64,000 bases of DNA. It comes from Hydnum rufescens UP504 (lineage: Eukaryota > Basidiomycota > Agaricomycetes > Cantharellales > Hydnaceae). The position numbers and the translations under genes were made by a program. This document shows positions 10,836 through 21,661 of the stretch, in pieces; positions within the stretch are counted from its first letter, which is position 1, and every line of letters begins with the position of its first letter. The notes beneath the pieces are model-generated. The model searched no databases and had not been told where the DNA came from. It saw only the letters and a program-made list of their open reading frames with translations. Where the stretch lies: assembly GCA_014904985.1 (NCBI GenBank), contig MU129027.1, positions 129,533 through 193,532 on the forward strand. The letters are read 5' to 3'.

Positions 10836-13748
10836 ATGTTGTGCAGTCAGTGGGCAACGCGTATGCTCGCGAGACGGAATAGCGTGACACGGCAAGTTCC
10901 GCGCGCCGAGCACCAACTTTTCTCGATGCAATTGCTGGATGTCATTTTGCAACGGCAACTTGCTTCTGATGAGGCTGCAGTCGTTAACGTTTTGAATGTA
11001 TTGTCTCTGATTACGCCCTCTGTCTTGTCATCTTCTACTTCACAAAGGCTTTGGATTGCTCGTATAAATACACTCTTGGAACGTCCGAAACATTATGGTG
11101 CAAGATGGGCCGGTCTTTGTCTGGCGCATCGGACTGCCTTGTTAAATCGGGAGCTTCTTGTTGGATCTGCTCAAACATGGATATCATTTGCTTTGCCATT
11201 GCTCTCGGTTTGACAGTTACCTTACAATTCAATGCTCGCGCTCATATTTATTCAGAGGGACGAACCAATTCCCACCATGGTCTCCGCAATCCACCTCCTT
11301 GTCCTTCTCTATACATCTGTCAAAGATATGCCCGAATTTCACAGACAAGTTATTGCCCCCACCTTGCAAAAGTTCAGCATTGCACTTCTTCAATTAGTTG
11401 AAAAGCCGGAATCGACCCAGAGAGCTCAAGGCATGTGTTGGTTGAATATACTATGTGTAATTATTTGACCGTTTTATCGATAGATTCTTATCATGCAGTC
11501 CCTCTGTGTGTTAATACACGAGCATCCGACTCTGCACATTGCATTGCAAGGTCGACTTCATAGTGTCACTCTGGCGCATCTGTCCGGAACATTTCCGTCA
11601 ATATCGGACCCATCGCTCGTCCAAGCAGCTGCAGACGTCCACTCAGTCCTGCACTTAACTGGCGGGAAAGTGCGGGCAGCTGCCGTGTGGAGAAAAAGTG
11701 TGGACAGCGCAGTCACGAGTGCAGGAATCTGCTTGCACGAGCTCACCTCTGCCTCCAGGCCGACGTCTTGTGGGGCTCTTATTGTCATGTCCATGTTTTC
11801 GTCCTAATGACCTAGATCTTGGCTCAATATAGCTCGCAATCATGACGTTGGGTTTGACTTGCCTCCTCTACCGTGCGACGAATTTTCCATACCCTTGGCG
11901 ATGGATAGGTTAAAATGCTTGGTTACCCTGCTCATCGCTCTCTTGCGGTAGATAATACTTCTCCCCATTTCTGCAATCATCCTGATTGGTATATCACGTC
12001 AGATGTCCCGCTTCGCGGCCAATTACTGTGCCGGTCGGATCTCTTGTAAAATTCGCCATACAAATGATTAGCGTGAGTTCAAACGCCCCCGAAAATCCGG
12101 TATGTCTGTAAACTGTGGTCCGTTCTAGAGATTTAACGTCACCTTCGTCGATTTCCACCCTAGAATCATGAAAAGTTTGTAGACGAACAAAGATATATTC
12201 TTGAAGCATCAGTGATACCCGCGATTTTGGAGGCCGGGTGCGATCTTATCTATGCACTTTCTGAATGGTACTTTCATTGCGTCGCTTTCTATTGCTTCTA
12301 TTTAAGACAATCCACCTCTTCATAGCGCCCGCCACCTTCTCACTCCGCATGTTCCTCAAGTAATCTCAGTCATGGCATTTCATCTTGAACAGCCCATTCC
12401 CCGTAGGGTTTCTTGCGCATTTTGATGATACGCGCGTTTGAATCCTGACTATACACTCTATGATGCAGTCTCCACCGCCTTCCATTCCTTCGTGCACTTC
12501 GCGGACTCCTCTCTAATGTCCATCGGCATCCCCTGCATTCTGGTTCCACACTATCCCGCATTCTGAAGAGTCTTATCCCGTGCCTCAGTCACTTGCTTCC
12601 CAAACGCCACCATCGACGTCCGCCACAAAGAAAGACGCAAAAATGAATGGGGATGGCAAATCTAATAAAGGGAAGAAGAAATCTAGGGGATATGAGGGGA
12701 TGAGATCTTTAGATCTTCCCGGGGGTTGCTGTTGAGTGGGGAAGCCGAGGAGCGGGAACTCCTGGCCAGCCTTGAAGGTAAGCGTGTCATGTCCATTTTA
12801 TGGCCCACTTCTATCTTTACCGTTGTCATTCCCAAAGCCCTTCCAGCGCTTCTGTCGTCGCCTTACATCAACGGCTCTCTCCTATCCGTCACCTCCCGCC
12901 TCCTAATTTCCATACTTCTCACTCTTCGACAAATACCTGCGACAGCCGTGTCGCCTAATCCTGCCATCCATCCTCTTATCGTAGAAAAGATAACTTCCAT
13001 TTGCGAAGGCTCTATATTTTATGACCCGTGCAATCCCTGGCTTCGACGAGGTCTCGGTTTACTCGCCCACATTATGGAGCAGACCGCTGCTGGCGGCACT
13101 CACAGTGAACAGGTCCGTGAATATTTATGAGCATATCGAGCACCCAATTGACATCCCCTCCTGCTCCGCACTTCAGGCTTTGAAAACCCTCGATCTTTTG
13201 CTCCATCCACATCTTCCTTTAACACTTCGCGGTATCCCCCAATTGGACAATATTTCTCTTCTCCGTGCTGAAGATAAGGACGAACGGGAGTTACGGGAGG
13301 CTCTTGATCTCGTTTCTCCCGGGACTGCAGACCCTGGGCCTACTCCGCCTATCCCCCCGGTCAACCATAGGGTGGCGGAAGACAAGGATCCTGTCGTGAC
13401 CGCACCACCTCAGCCGGTGCTCCAGCGGCCCAGCTGTTTGCATCGACCACGATTCCCTCCATATTTACCCCTAACATGACGATGCATTCATCGGCATCTA
13501 CAGTGACGTCACCTGTAACAACGCCAATGGCTGCAGTGGCACCTTCGATCACGAATAGTGACGTTACGAAGGACTCGCTCCTCATGGAGCCTCCCGCACT
13601 TCCGGCCTTTCCAGCAAAAGGAAAGGATACCACGACAAGCCGGGCGGAGACCAAGCTCAAATCAACTAATCTTATCCCTCAAGTAGGGGATGAGGATTCC
13701 GATGATGATGAGATGCCCGAGATTGATATGCGCTCAGATTCTGACTAG
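10836..13748 (+). CDS. RIX1: Pre-rRNA-processing protein Rix1 (PELP1 family)
   Basis: A subunit of the Rix1-Ipi1-Ipi3 complex, which works with the Rea1/Mdn1 ATPase in nucleolar/nucleoplasmic maturation of pre-60S ribosomes. The N-terminal helical-repeat exon (10836-11210) contains LLQRQLASDEAA-like helices and the family block GARWAGLCLAHRTALLNREL. Later exons give HLLVLLYTSVKDMPEFHRQV (about 11265-11430), LIHEHPTLHIALQGRL to AVWRKSVDSAVTSAG (11480-11765), GFDLPPLPCDEFSIPLAMD (about 11850), VPVGSLVKFAIQMI (about 12030) and the long exon from 12726. The C-terminus is a Pro/Ser/Thr-rich region and an acidic tail, EDSDDDEMPEIDMRSDSD, ending 13748, typical of fungal Rix1. No lesion is seen. Exon borders between 12,060 and 12,720 are uncertain. 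Confidence 0.85.
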
Positions 13749-14158
13749 GCTGTAGTCAGTATTACCCAAGTTGCTTAGCGTAGAACCATACGAATGCAAT
13801 GGTGACCTGCGGTGATTGCAAGTAGGATCTCCTGCCTCGAAAAGTGTGATTTCTGATGCAAAACGAACAAATGTGAAGGGAAATCGAGACGGCTCTGTTA
13901 TGTACATGGTATAAAGAGGACGGCTGAGCTATCGTATGCAAAATTAGCGTCGATCGGCTGAAGAGAACGGTTCAGAGCACTGGTGGGAGCTGGATGAGAA
14001 CTGCGAATACTCTTTCAGATCAACAGACGGATGCATTAAGAATTGATAAATTTTCATGGAGGTCGCGAATAGCGTAGGAATGGCGACAATGGGCAAAACT
14101 TCAACGTTGGCATTGATGTCGAAAAGATGCATGCTTGGCGCCCGGATGCAAATTGCCT
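13749..14158. other. Intergenic between RIX1 and GatB
   Basis: About 400 bp with no convincing gene. It probably holds the RIX1 3' UTR and the GatB promoter. Confidence 0.5.
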
Positions 14159-16283
14159 ATGCTCCGCATTCCTGTTGGGCGAGCGACAGCTTCAAGATGT
14201 TGTCATAGAAGAGATCTGGCAACCTTCGCGTCCGATCCTCGTTGGCCGGGCTGGCAAGCTGTCATTGGCATCGAGGTACATGTCCAGATCAAGTCTCGAG
14301 CAAAACTCTTTTCTCGTCAGTATCTAGATGTCTTCACGGTGCTAAATGGTTATGGAACTGTATCTTCATAAAGAAACTCGCACGGCGTTTGATCAGCCCC
14401 CTAATACGCAGGTCTCGCTTTTCGATGCCGCATTTCCTGGAACGTTACCAGTAGGCGCTTCTCCTGGAGACATCACAGATATCACTTGCAGCTCATTTTT
14501 GGATTCAGAACTTAAATATTAAATGCGTCGAACTTGCCGTACGGACAGCCTTAGCTATGGGATCGGATGTTCAGAAACGATCTACGTTCGATCGCAAGCA
14601 TTACTTCTATCCCGACCTTCCGAGTGGATACCAGATTACTCAGAAATACGGTAAATTATTTGGGACCGACGTTAGTTTTCGGCCCTGACTCGTGGCTTAT
14701 ACTAGCACCACTAGCCATGGGGGGCCAAGTATTCATTGGACAAGGTCGGACAGTGAGCATCGAGCAAATCCAACTTGAGCAGGTGTGTTTCATTGTCGAT
14801 CTCGGCCCAACTCAAAACCTCAATTGATACGATGACACTAGGACACTGCGAAATCTACCAAAAGCATCTCTGGTACAGTCACTAGACTAGACCTCAATCG
14901 CGCGGGCGCAGCATTAATGGAGATCGTCTCTCGACCTGATATGCGGTTTGAATGTGCTCCATTCGGGAGGCACCCATCCATCTGAGTTATTAAATTCCCA
15001 GGACTCCTGAAGAGGCAGGCGCGTACGTACGGGCCCTGCAGGCTCTATTGCGAGCTGTGGGAGCAAGTGACGGGAATATGGAGCAGGTACGGTATTAACA
15101 CAACATGCAAAGCCCCCGTCGTCTCAGAAGTCCCCGAAGGGCTCGCTTCGATGCGACGTAAATGTTTCTGTTAATAGAAAAGACGAACCATTTGGTACTC
15201 GCTGCGAGGTCAAAAATCTTAACAGCGTTCGTTTCCTCATGTCCGCCATCTGTACGACCTGTAGTTCTCCCCCAGTTGTGGAAGTTCATTGACACCCATT
15301 GTCTGAAAGTATCAGAGGTGCGTCGGCATACGGCACTGTTAGATGCTGGATGCCCAGTGCCACAAGAAACCCGGGGATTCGACCAGGACCGCGCAGAGAC
15401 ATTCCTCCTTCGTACTAAAGAGGATGCACCCGATTACCGATATATGCCTGATTCTAACTTGCCGCCATTACTTTTAACCCAGGTAAGAGCATGGTGACAC
15501 TACCACTCATCTATCAAGTCAACAAATGCGGCTCTTAGGACTATATCTCTGCAATTGCGGCGACAATGCCCGAACTGCCTTCTGCCTTGTATGCTCGACT
15601 CCAATCGCAGTACGGTATCTCTGCCAGGGATACAGAAGTGTTGATGTCTATTGAATCTGGGTCAGACATGGGATATGATGGTGAGGCTGAGAAGGGGAGT
15701 GCGGTAAACTATTTCGAGCAAGTTGCTGACGGCGGAGATCCGAAAGTGGCGGCAAATTGGTAGGTCACATTGTTTGTTTCTCGCGATCACAAGCGGACTC
15801 ATGATTCAATTTTACACAGGATTATACATGAGCTACTGGGGCAGCTAGCGTTCCGGAACGAGTCATTCCATACCAACCCAGTATCTGTCGAGACGATGCG
15901 CGAACTTCTCGCATTACTCCATGACGGTACCCTAACAGGTGGGTTGGTATTCAACGTGGTGCAGAGTTTGTACATTCTGATCAGTTGTTTCAGGAACGTC
16001 TGCGAAAACACTACTGCGTCACATCCTACAAACACGGACACAGATTCCGCTCACGCAATTGATCGACGAAATGTCCCTTCGAACTGCATCCTCTACATCG
16101 CTGAAAAGCCTTTGTGAGGCTGCCGTCAGTGCTCTCCCTCGCGAGTCGGATGTTATCCGTAAAGGGAATGAGAAGGTTGTAATGAAGCTGGTGGGTCACG
16201 TCATGAAAGCCAGTCGGGGGACCGCGAATGCACGTGCTGCAGCGGACATGTTGCGCGAGATATTACTACCCCCAAAGTTGTAA
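14159..16283 (+). CDS. PET112: Mitochondrial Glu-tRNA(Gln) amidotransferase subunit B (GatB/PET112)
   Basis: GatB is part of the mitochondrial amidotransferase that converts misacylated Glu-tRNA(Gln) to Gln-tRNA(Gln), so it supports organelle translation. The ATG at 14159 ([19 protein letters not shown]) gives an Arg-rich presequence and runs into [19 protein letters not shown]. Spliced exons give [112 protein letters not shown] and [17 protein letters not shown]. The GatB/YqeY tail domain ends [13 protein letters not shown] (stop 16283). All kinase-like and DLNRAG signature blocks are intact, with roughly ten exons. Its 5' half is duplicated as a pseudogene at 20.1-21.1 kb, so this copy is the functional one. 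Confidence 0.92.
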
Positions 16284-16616
16284 TCCAGTCGTGGAGTGTT
16301 GGCAAATCGAGCTTCTCTTCGCTTTTCTCTTCCCTTTCATTTCGCTCTTCGGATACTGGACTACTAAGTCGACCTATCGTTCAGTCCGACGTCTGAGGGC
16401 CTGCGACTGAACTGGAAATGAGGCCTGTCCAGTGTCCATTGTCCAGGAGGGCTCGGGAGTCGGATTCCTTTGAAACTTGGAAAATATGATATTAGGTATT
16501 GTTATAGGATCCCGGTGCCTACAATCACGGAACATTAACACTAATGCGCATCCCCGGAGGGGAGGGACGGTCGGTTACCCCACAAACTGGGACACTTATA
16601 TTTCATATCATCATCC

Positions 16617-16735
16617 GGATATACAGCAAAGAGCAAGAGAGCAGCTAGCAAGACGGATCTGGTTATACAGCGAAGAACAAAGTTAAAGAGCAAGCAGTAA
16701 GGCAGATCTGGTTGTACAGCAAAGAGCAAAACGGT
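16617..16735. repeat. Tandem GCAAGA-rich repeat, copy A
   Basis: Two to three degenerate units of about 55 bp built from AGCAAAGAGCAAGAGAGCAG, GCAAGACGGATCTGG and TTATACAG. The same units occur immediately 3' of all three P450 copies, more expanded in copy B, so they travel with the P450 block. Confidence 0.7.
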
Positions 16736-19098
16736 TAATCCGCCACGAGGACCGCTGTGCTCATTATCATATCTTCGGCGTGCTTCGAGCGTGGTCTAAT
16801 GGTACATTTGAAAGCCTCGGCATGACTAGAATCGCGGATCAGGGGCTTGGAATGTTCCCACGGACATCCGTTGAAAAGAGGGCCCCACCTGGTCAAGCCT
16901 GGTGTGAATGCAACGTTTGGAGGAATTTCTTGGCCATCGGAGCCGATCTCCTTTCCAATCGTCAAGCTCGCCAATATAGTTGCAATGGCAATCCATAAGG
17001 TTGATTCTGCTAAGGTGGCGGCCGACGCATATTCTAAATGGAGATTGTGAGGTTAATTGACGTGCCGAATGCCAGGCCCAGTCCAAAGGGAGTGAACTCA
17101 CCTGCGGCCAAACCCAAAATGGCCAACGGGAAGTGGCTCACCGTTTCCACCCTCGGATATGGGGGCATAGCGATCGGGATTGAACAGCGAGGGATACTTA
17201 TAAATCGCCTCATCGTGGCACATACTCCTATGAAAGAATATAGTTCAGTGAGTGGGCGCTCTGGGGTTTCGTACAACAGACCAGGCATTCGCGAATACGA
17301 TTGATCCCTAGAACAAGAATGATAGTGAGAAAATGTTCATAACATCCGGATAGGATGTTGACTCACTTTGGGGATGAACATTCCTTGATAAATGTCGTCG
17401 TCTTGTGACTTGTGAGGTATACCTATGGAGTTTGGCAGTTGCAGGGAGGACTCACGTGAATGAATAAGAATCCTTACCCAGCGGGGTTACAGGGTGCCAT
17501 CTGAGAATGAAGGCGGCTTCAAGAAAAATTGAGAGAATAAAAATCCGGTGTGCGTACCTTAAGGTCTCCTGCATTACACGTTCGATGTAAGGGAGCGAGG
17601 GACGGTCTTCGAAGGTGGGTAATCTGTCAAAGCCGATGATAGAGTCCAACTCATTTTGCGCCTTGAGCTGGACCCTAGGATTAAGGATCATGTTCAACAG
17701 GAAGATGCTTAGGGTTGCTGAGGTCTACGGATTGGAACCGAACGGTTATCAACTATTTTCGCAATCAATGTAGGAGAGCACGTCAAAAAAGTGTGCTCAC
17801 CGTATCTTGGCCAGCTTCGTATCCAATAGACATGAATTGCTCCTCAGTCACCTACTCGAAATCATTGCGAAATTTATTTATATTGCTTACCAGTGTAAAC
17901 AGCACCAGCAGCACCCTTTAAGTCAGCGAGCCCCATATCCGGAACGATGCCTTTTTCAGCGGAGGTATTGATACGTTCCAAAAGGGGAACGATGAATGAT
18001 CGGGGTGCTGTTCCTTGACGCTATGACCCAGAGAATCGTGAATGGTGAACAGGACCATATCAAATATCTAGCACGCACGACCTGCTCCTGAACAGCGGCA
18101 AAGGGGATTTCATACAGTTGCTCAATCGCCCAAGACCATTTGCGAGCATACTTGAGAGACGAAGGACACGGAAGCCAATTGGGTAGGTACCTGACTGTGG
18201 GTATCAAGTCAGTAGGGATCAAGTCTTGCTTAGGGAAAGAGTATTTGAAAAAGTTGAAGGACTGACGTAGTGGGAAAAAATCAACGGGGGTCCCGCCAGG
18301 GGCACCAGCATGGCTGATCGCATAGGATGCATCAGCACCGATTTGATCGTAACGGTCGTAATCCGACGTCATTCGGTAACCGAACACAATCCCCATGATC
18401 AGGGCCGACGAAAACCTAATACAACAGTGGCTTTAGACTTTAAGGATTGCGCAAAGACAGGCACTCTAAACCTGCGGAGAAGGTTAGCATAGGCTTCGGG
18501 CTTTTCGATGAGATTCTTGACTAGGATTCGTGATTCTGAAACCTGTAATTCACGAAAGGCTTCGACATTGCGCTTCGTGAAAGAGCCTTGTAGGAGTCTG
18601 CGATGCCTTTGGAACTGGGGGCCCCATCGAAGAAATCCAAGACTATCTCTCATGCCCATACTAAGAGAAATGAACAAGGATTTGAGCATGCGGGCACCAA
18701 CAGAGCTTGGAACTTACATCTCGAATAAAGTGAAATTTGGCCTATCGCGATAGTTCGCACCTCTTTTGTCTAGCAGATCAACAGCAGCCTTGGCACTGTT
18801 CAATACTATGATCTCTCGATTTAGGACAGTAAAGTGGATAACGTCGCCTACGAGAGGGAAGCTCGCATTGCGAAGTAGACAAAGGTAGAAGGTAATGGTT
18901 CTCACTATTGAATTGGCGAGACCAGTTCTGATAAGCTCGTTCTGGATCACTGGCAGGAGCGGTGCGCAAATGACCGAGGAAGGGCTCTCCAGGTGGACCA
19001 GGCGGCAGAGGAGGGCGAGAAGTGCGGCGAAAGCGAGCATGCACAAGGAGAGCCGCAAGGGCAACAAAAACAGCTAACACCAATTGGTCAAATCCCAT
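16735..19098 (-). pseudogene. Microsomal cytochrome P450, copy A (frameshift after heme loop)
   Basis: A class II fungal P450 of the type often annotated O-methylsterigmatocystin oxidoreductase-like; the substrate is unknown. The start at 19098 encodes a membrane anchor (QLVLAVFVALAALLVHARF) and the hinge PPLPPGPPGEPFLGH. Exons then give FHFT/LNREIIVLNSAKAAVDL, FLRWGPQFQRHRRLLQGSF, ADASYAISHAGAPGG, an I-helix AGQDT, K-helix ERVMQETLR (ExxR), FNPDRY and heme signature GHFGFGRRICVGRH. Against copies B and C one extra base is present near 17,020 (CTAAGGTGG versus CTAAGTGA and CCAGGTGG). It shifts the frame just after the heme-Cys loop, so the usual LAES helix and C-terminus, still present in another frame to 16735, are lost. 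An assembly error is possible; otherwise a pseudogene. Confidence 0.78.
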
Positions 19099-20094
19099 CT
19101 CTGATAAGAGCTGGTGGAAGAGTAGTACTCAAAAATGAGCGGATGTTGTATATAAAGCATATGGTAAGTTATCATAACAGTGCGATATAAAGAAGCAGTG
19201 AGTTACCAGGGGCCAGAGAATGTGGTGTACATCGGTGGATCCCTGTGGCTAGCATAAACTTTGGCCCATATTTCATGCATATCTAAGGGTCTGCCAGTGT
19301 TGGGCGACTTGGGAGATTCTATCTGTTGACTCATGGATCAAAGTGTTGGAACCAATTGCTTTGCCAATCTCAGCGGCTGGGGGCGGCAGATGACTGTGCA
19401 CACGATAGGTGATTATCTGCCGGTCACCCGGCGAAGCCAGTAAACGAAGCGAAGGGTGGGTCGGGGGAGAAGACGCCTAGAGTCACCTTCCCAGGCAGCA
19501 AAACTTGAAATATCCCAGTCTGATTCCCCATCGTTCTATTCCCAGTTGAGCAGCATCCGGAAGCAAAAACCGGAAATTGGCGCCGCAACTCAACCCCGCC
19601 CAAGGTGAGGGGTGTCTAAGTCCGTAAATACGGTATTTAGGCCCATAAAATGTACAGAAGTAGATTACCAGCTAAATTTGAAAGTTACTTGGGAGGTCCC
19701 GGGCGAATTTGAAGATAATCGGAAATTCCAAAAAAAGGAATTTCTGACTTGGCGCCCACAAGGGCGGTTCGTATGGGGGATGGATGGGAGGTTGGGATAG
19801 CGTCTGATAGAAGCTAAAAGGAGATTTCCCCAACATCCTGCGTGCTTTAGGCCCAAGCATCGGGATGGGCGCTTAATTTGATCTCTCGACTTACACAGGT
19901 TTCAAAAGGCTTAAATCTGTACAATAATTGGATGATATTCGCTGCAAGCAAGGTAATGCAAGGTAATAATATGATGAGATGACGCGAATGATGCACGATT
20001 GAATTGTGAACTGTCTTTGGGGTCCCAGATGCAACATTTTCTCTCACGCTCCAAAGTTGTGAAGGGGGGTCGCACGAGGCCAGTATATTGCGAT
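19099..20094. other. Intergenic junction of the segmental duplication
   Basis: P450 copy A promoter sequence, matching upstream of copy B to about 19,510/24,420, then unrecognised DNA up to the start of the duplicated GatB segment at about 20,095. No gene supported. Confidence 0.45.
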
Positions 20095-21115
20095 GTTTGG
20101 CTCCCGGATGCAAACACCGCATTTCTCTTGGGCGAGGGACAGCTTCAAGATGTTGTCATGGAAGAGACCTGGCAACCCTCGCATCCGATCGTTGGCCGGG
20201 CTGGAAAGCTGTCATTGGCATCGAGGTACATGTCCAGATCAAGTCTCGAGCAAAACTCTTTTCTCGTCAGTATTTAAATGTCTTCACAAGGCTAAATGGT
20301 TATGGAACTGTGTCTTCATAAAGAAACTCGCACGGCGTTCGATTAATCCCCTAATACATAGGTCTTGCTTTTCGATGCCGCATTTCCTGGAACGCTACCA
20401 GTAGGCGCTTCTCCTGGGGACATCACAGATACCACTCGCAGCCCATTTTTGGATTCAGAACTTAAATATTAAATGCGTCGAACTTGCCGTGCGGACAGCC
20501 TTAGCTATGGGATCGGATGTTCAGAAACGGTGTACGTTCGATCGCAAGCATTACTTCTATCCCGACCTTCCGAGTGGATACCAAATCACTCAAAAATACG
20601 GTACTGTAAATTATTTGGGACCGACCTTACTTTTCCGCCCAGACTCGTGGCTCATTCTAGCACCGCTAGCCACGGGGGGCCAAGTATTAGTTGGACAAGG
20701 TCGGGCAGTGAGCATCGAGCAAATCCAACTTGAGCAGGTATGTTTCATTGTCGATCTTGGCCCAACTTAAAACCCCGATTGATACGATGATACCAGGACA
20801 TTGCGAAATCTACCAAAAGCATAACTGGTAGAGTAACTCACTCGTGCGCAGTAACAGAGATCGTCTCTCGGCCCGATATGCGGTTTGAATATGCTCCATT
20901 CGGAGGCACTCATGTACCTGAGTTGTTAAATTCTCGGGACTCCTAAGAGGGAGGTGCTAGGTACGGTCCCTGCAGGCTCTATTGCGAGCTGTGGGAGCAA
21001 GTGACCGGAATATGGAACAGGTACGATATCAACACTACATGCAAAGCCCCCGTCGTTTCAAAGTTCTTGGGAGGGCTCGCTTCGATGCGATGCAAACGGT
21101 TCTGTTAATAGAAAA
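20095..21115 (+). pseudogene. Truncated GatB pseudogene (duplicate of 14,130-15,185)
   Basis: Closely similar to the GatB gene from before its start to the exon GSLRCDV, including introns, so it arose by DNA duplication and not retroposition. Lesions are clear. Where the true gene encodes [16 protein letters not shown], this copy has lost about 20 nt and the frame. Where the true gene encodes [13 protein letters not shown], this copy reads TPKREVLG and stops. The C-terminal half (15,190-16,280 in the parent) is absent. Similarity ends near 21,115 in the sequence TTAATAGAAAAGA. The early exons remain intact ([17 protein letters not shown]), so the copy is fairly recent. A product would lack the tRNA-binding tail. 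Confidence 0.9.
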
Positions 21116-21290
21116 GATGGTGTATCTTTGGATTTGTTTGTCCTGTAAGTGGCAAAGAAATGTGATCATGCAAGCAAGCACAGCAGACGAAACATTATCC
21201 ACGGCACATCCTGAAAAATGATGTACGAGGAAAAAGTGAGACAGAAATCCATCGATATGTGCGGCTAAGTGGTCAGGCAGATGGTAACTA
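21116..21290. repeat. Dispersed repeat at duplication breakpoint
   Basis: This DNA replaces the missing 3' part of GatB. The part at about 21,160-21,235 matches 27,640-27,725 in inverse orientation (shared AGCACAGCAGA, GATGTACGAGGAAAAAGTG). It suggests a small dispersed element at the breakpoint. Confidence 0.6.
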
Positions 21291-21384
21291 ACAATCACGG
21301 GATGTTAATGCTAATGCGCACCCGCGGAGGGGGAGGGCGGGTTACCTCACATACTGTGGACACTTATTTTATAATCATCATCTG

Positions 21385-21660
21385 GATATACAGCAAAGAG
21401 CAAAGAGCAAGAGAGCAGTTAACAAGACGGATCCAGTTATACAGTGAAGAACAAAGAGCAAGCAGCAAGGCAGATCTGATTGTACAGCAAAGAGCAAAGA
21501 GCAAGAGAGAGCGACTAGCAAGACGGATCCGATTATAAGAGCAAGACAAGCAGAGAGCAACTAGCAAGACGGATCCGGTTATACAGTGAAGAACAAAGAC
21601 CAAAGAGCAAGAGAGAGCAACTAGCAAGACGGATCTGGTTATACAGCAAAGAGAAAAACG
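21385..21660. repeat. Expanded tandem GCAAGA-rich repeat, copy B
   Basis: About five units of 50-60 bp containing AGAGCAAGAGAGAGCAACTA, GCAAGACGGATCCGG and TTATACAG. Located right after the stop codon of P450 copy B, as in copies A and C but longer. Confidence 0.75.
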
Positions 21661-21661
21661 G

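Noticed and set aside
20473..20733. An 86-aa frame in the GatB duplicate
   Set aside because: A shadow of the true GatB frame, which reads [14 protein letters not shown] in the adjacent phase.
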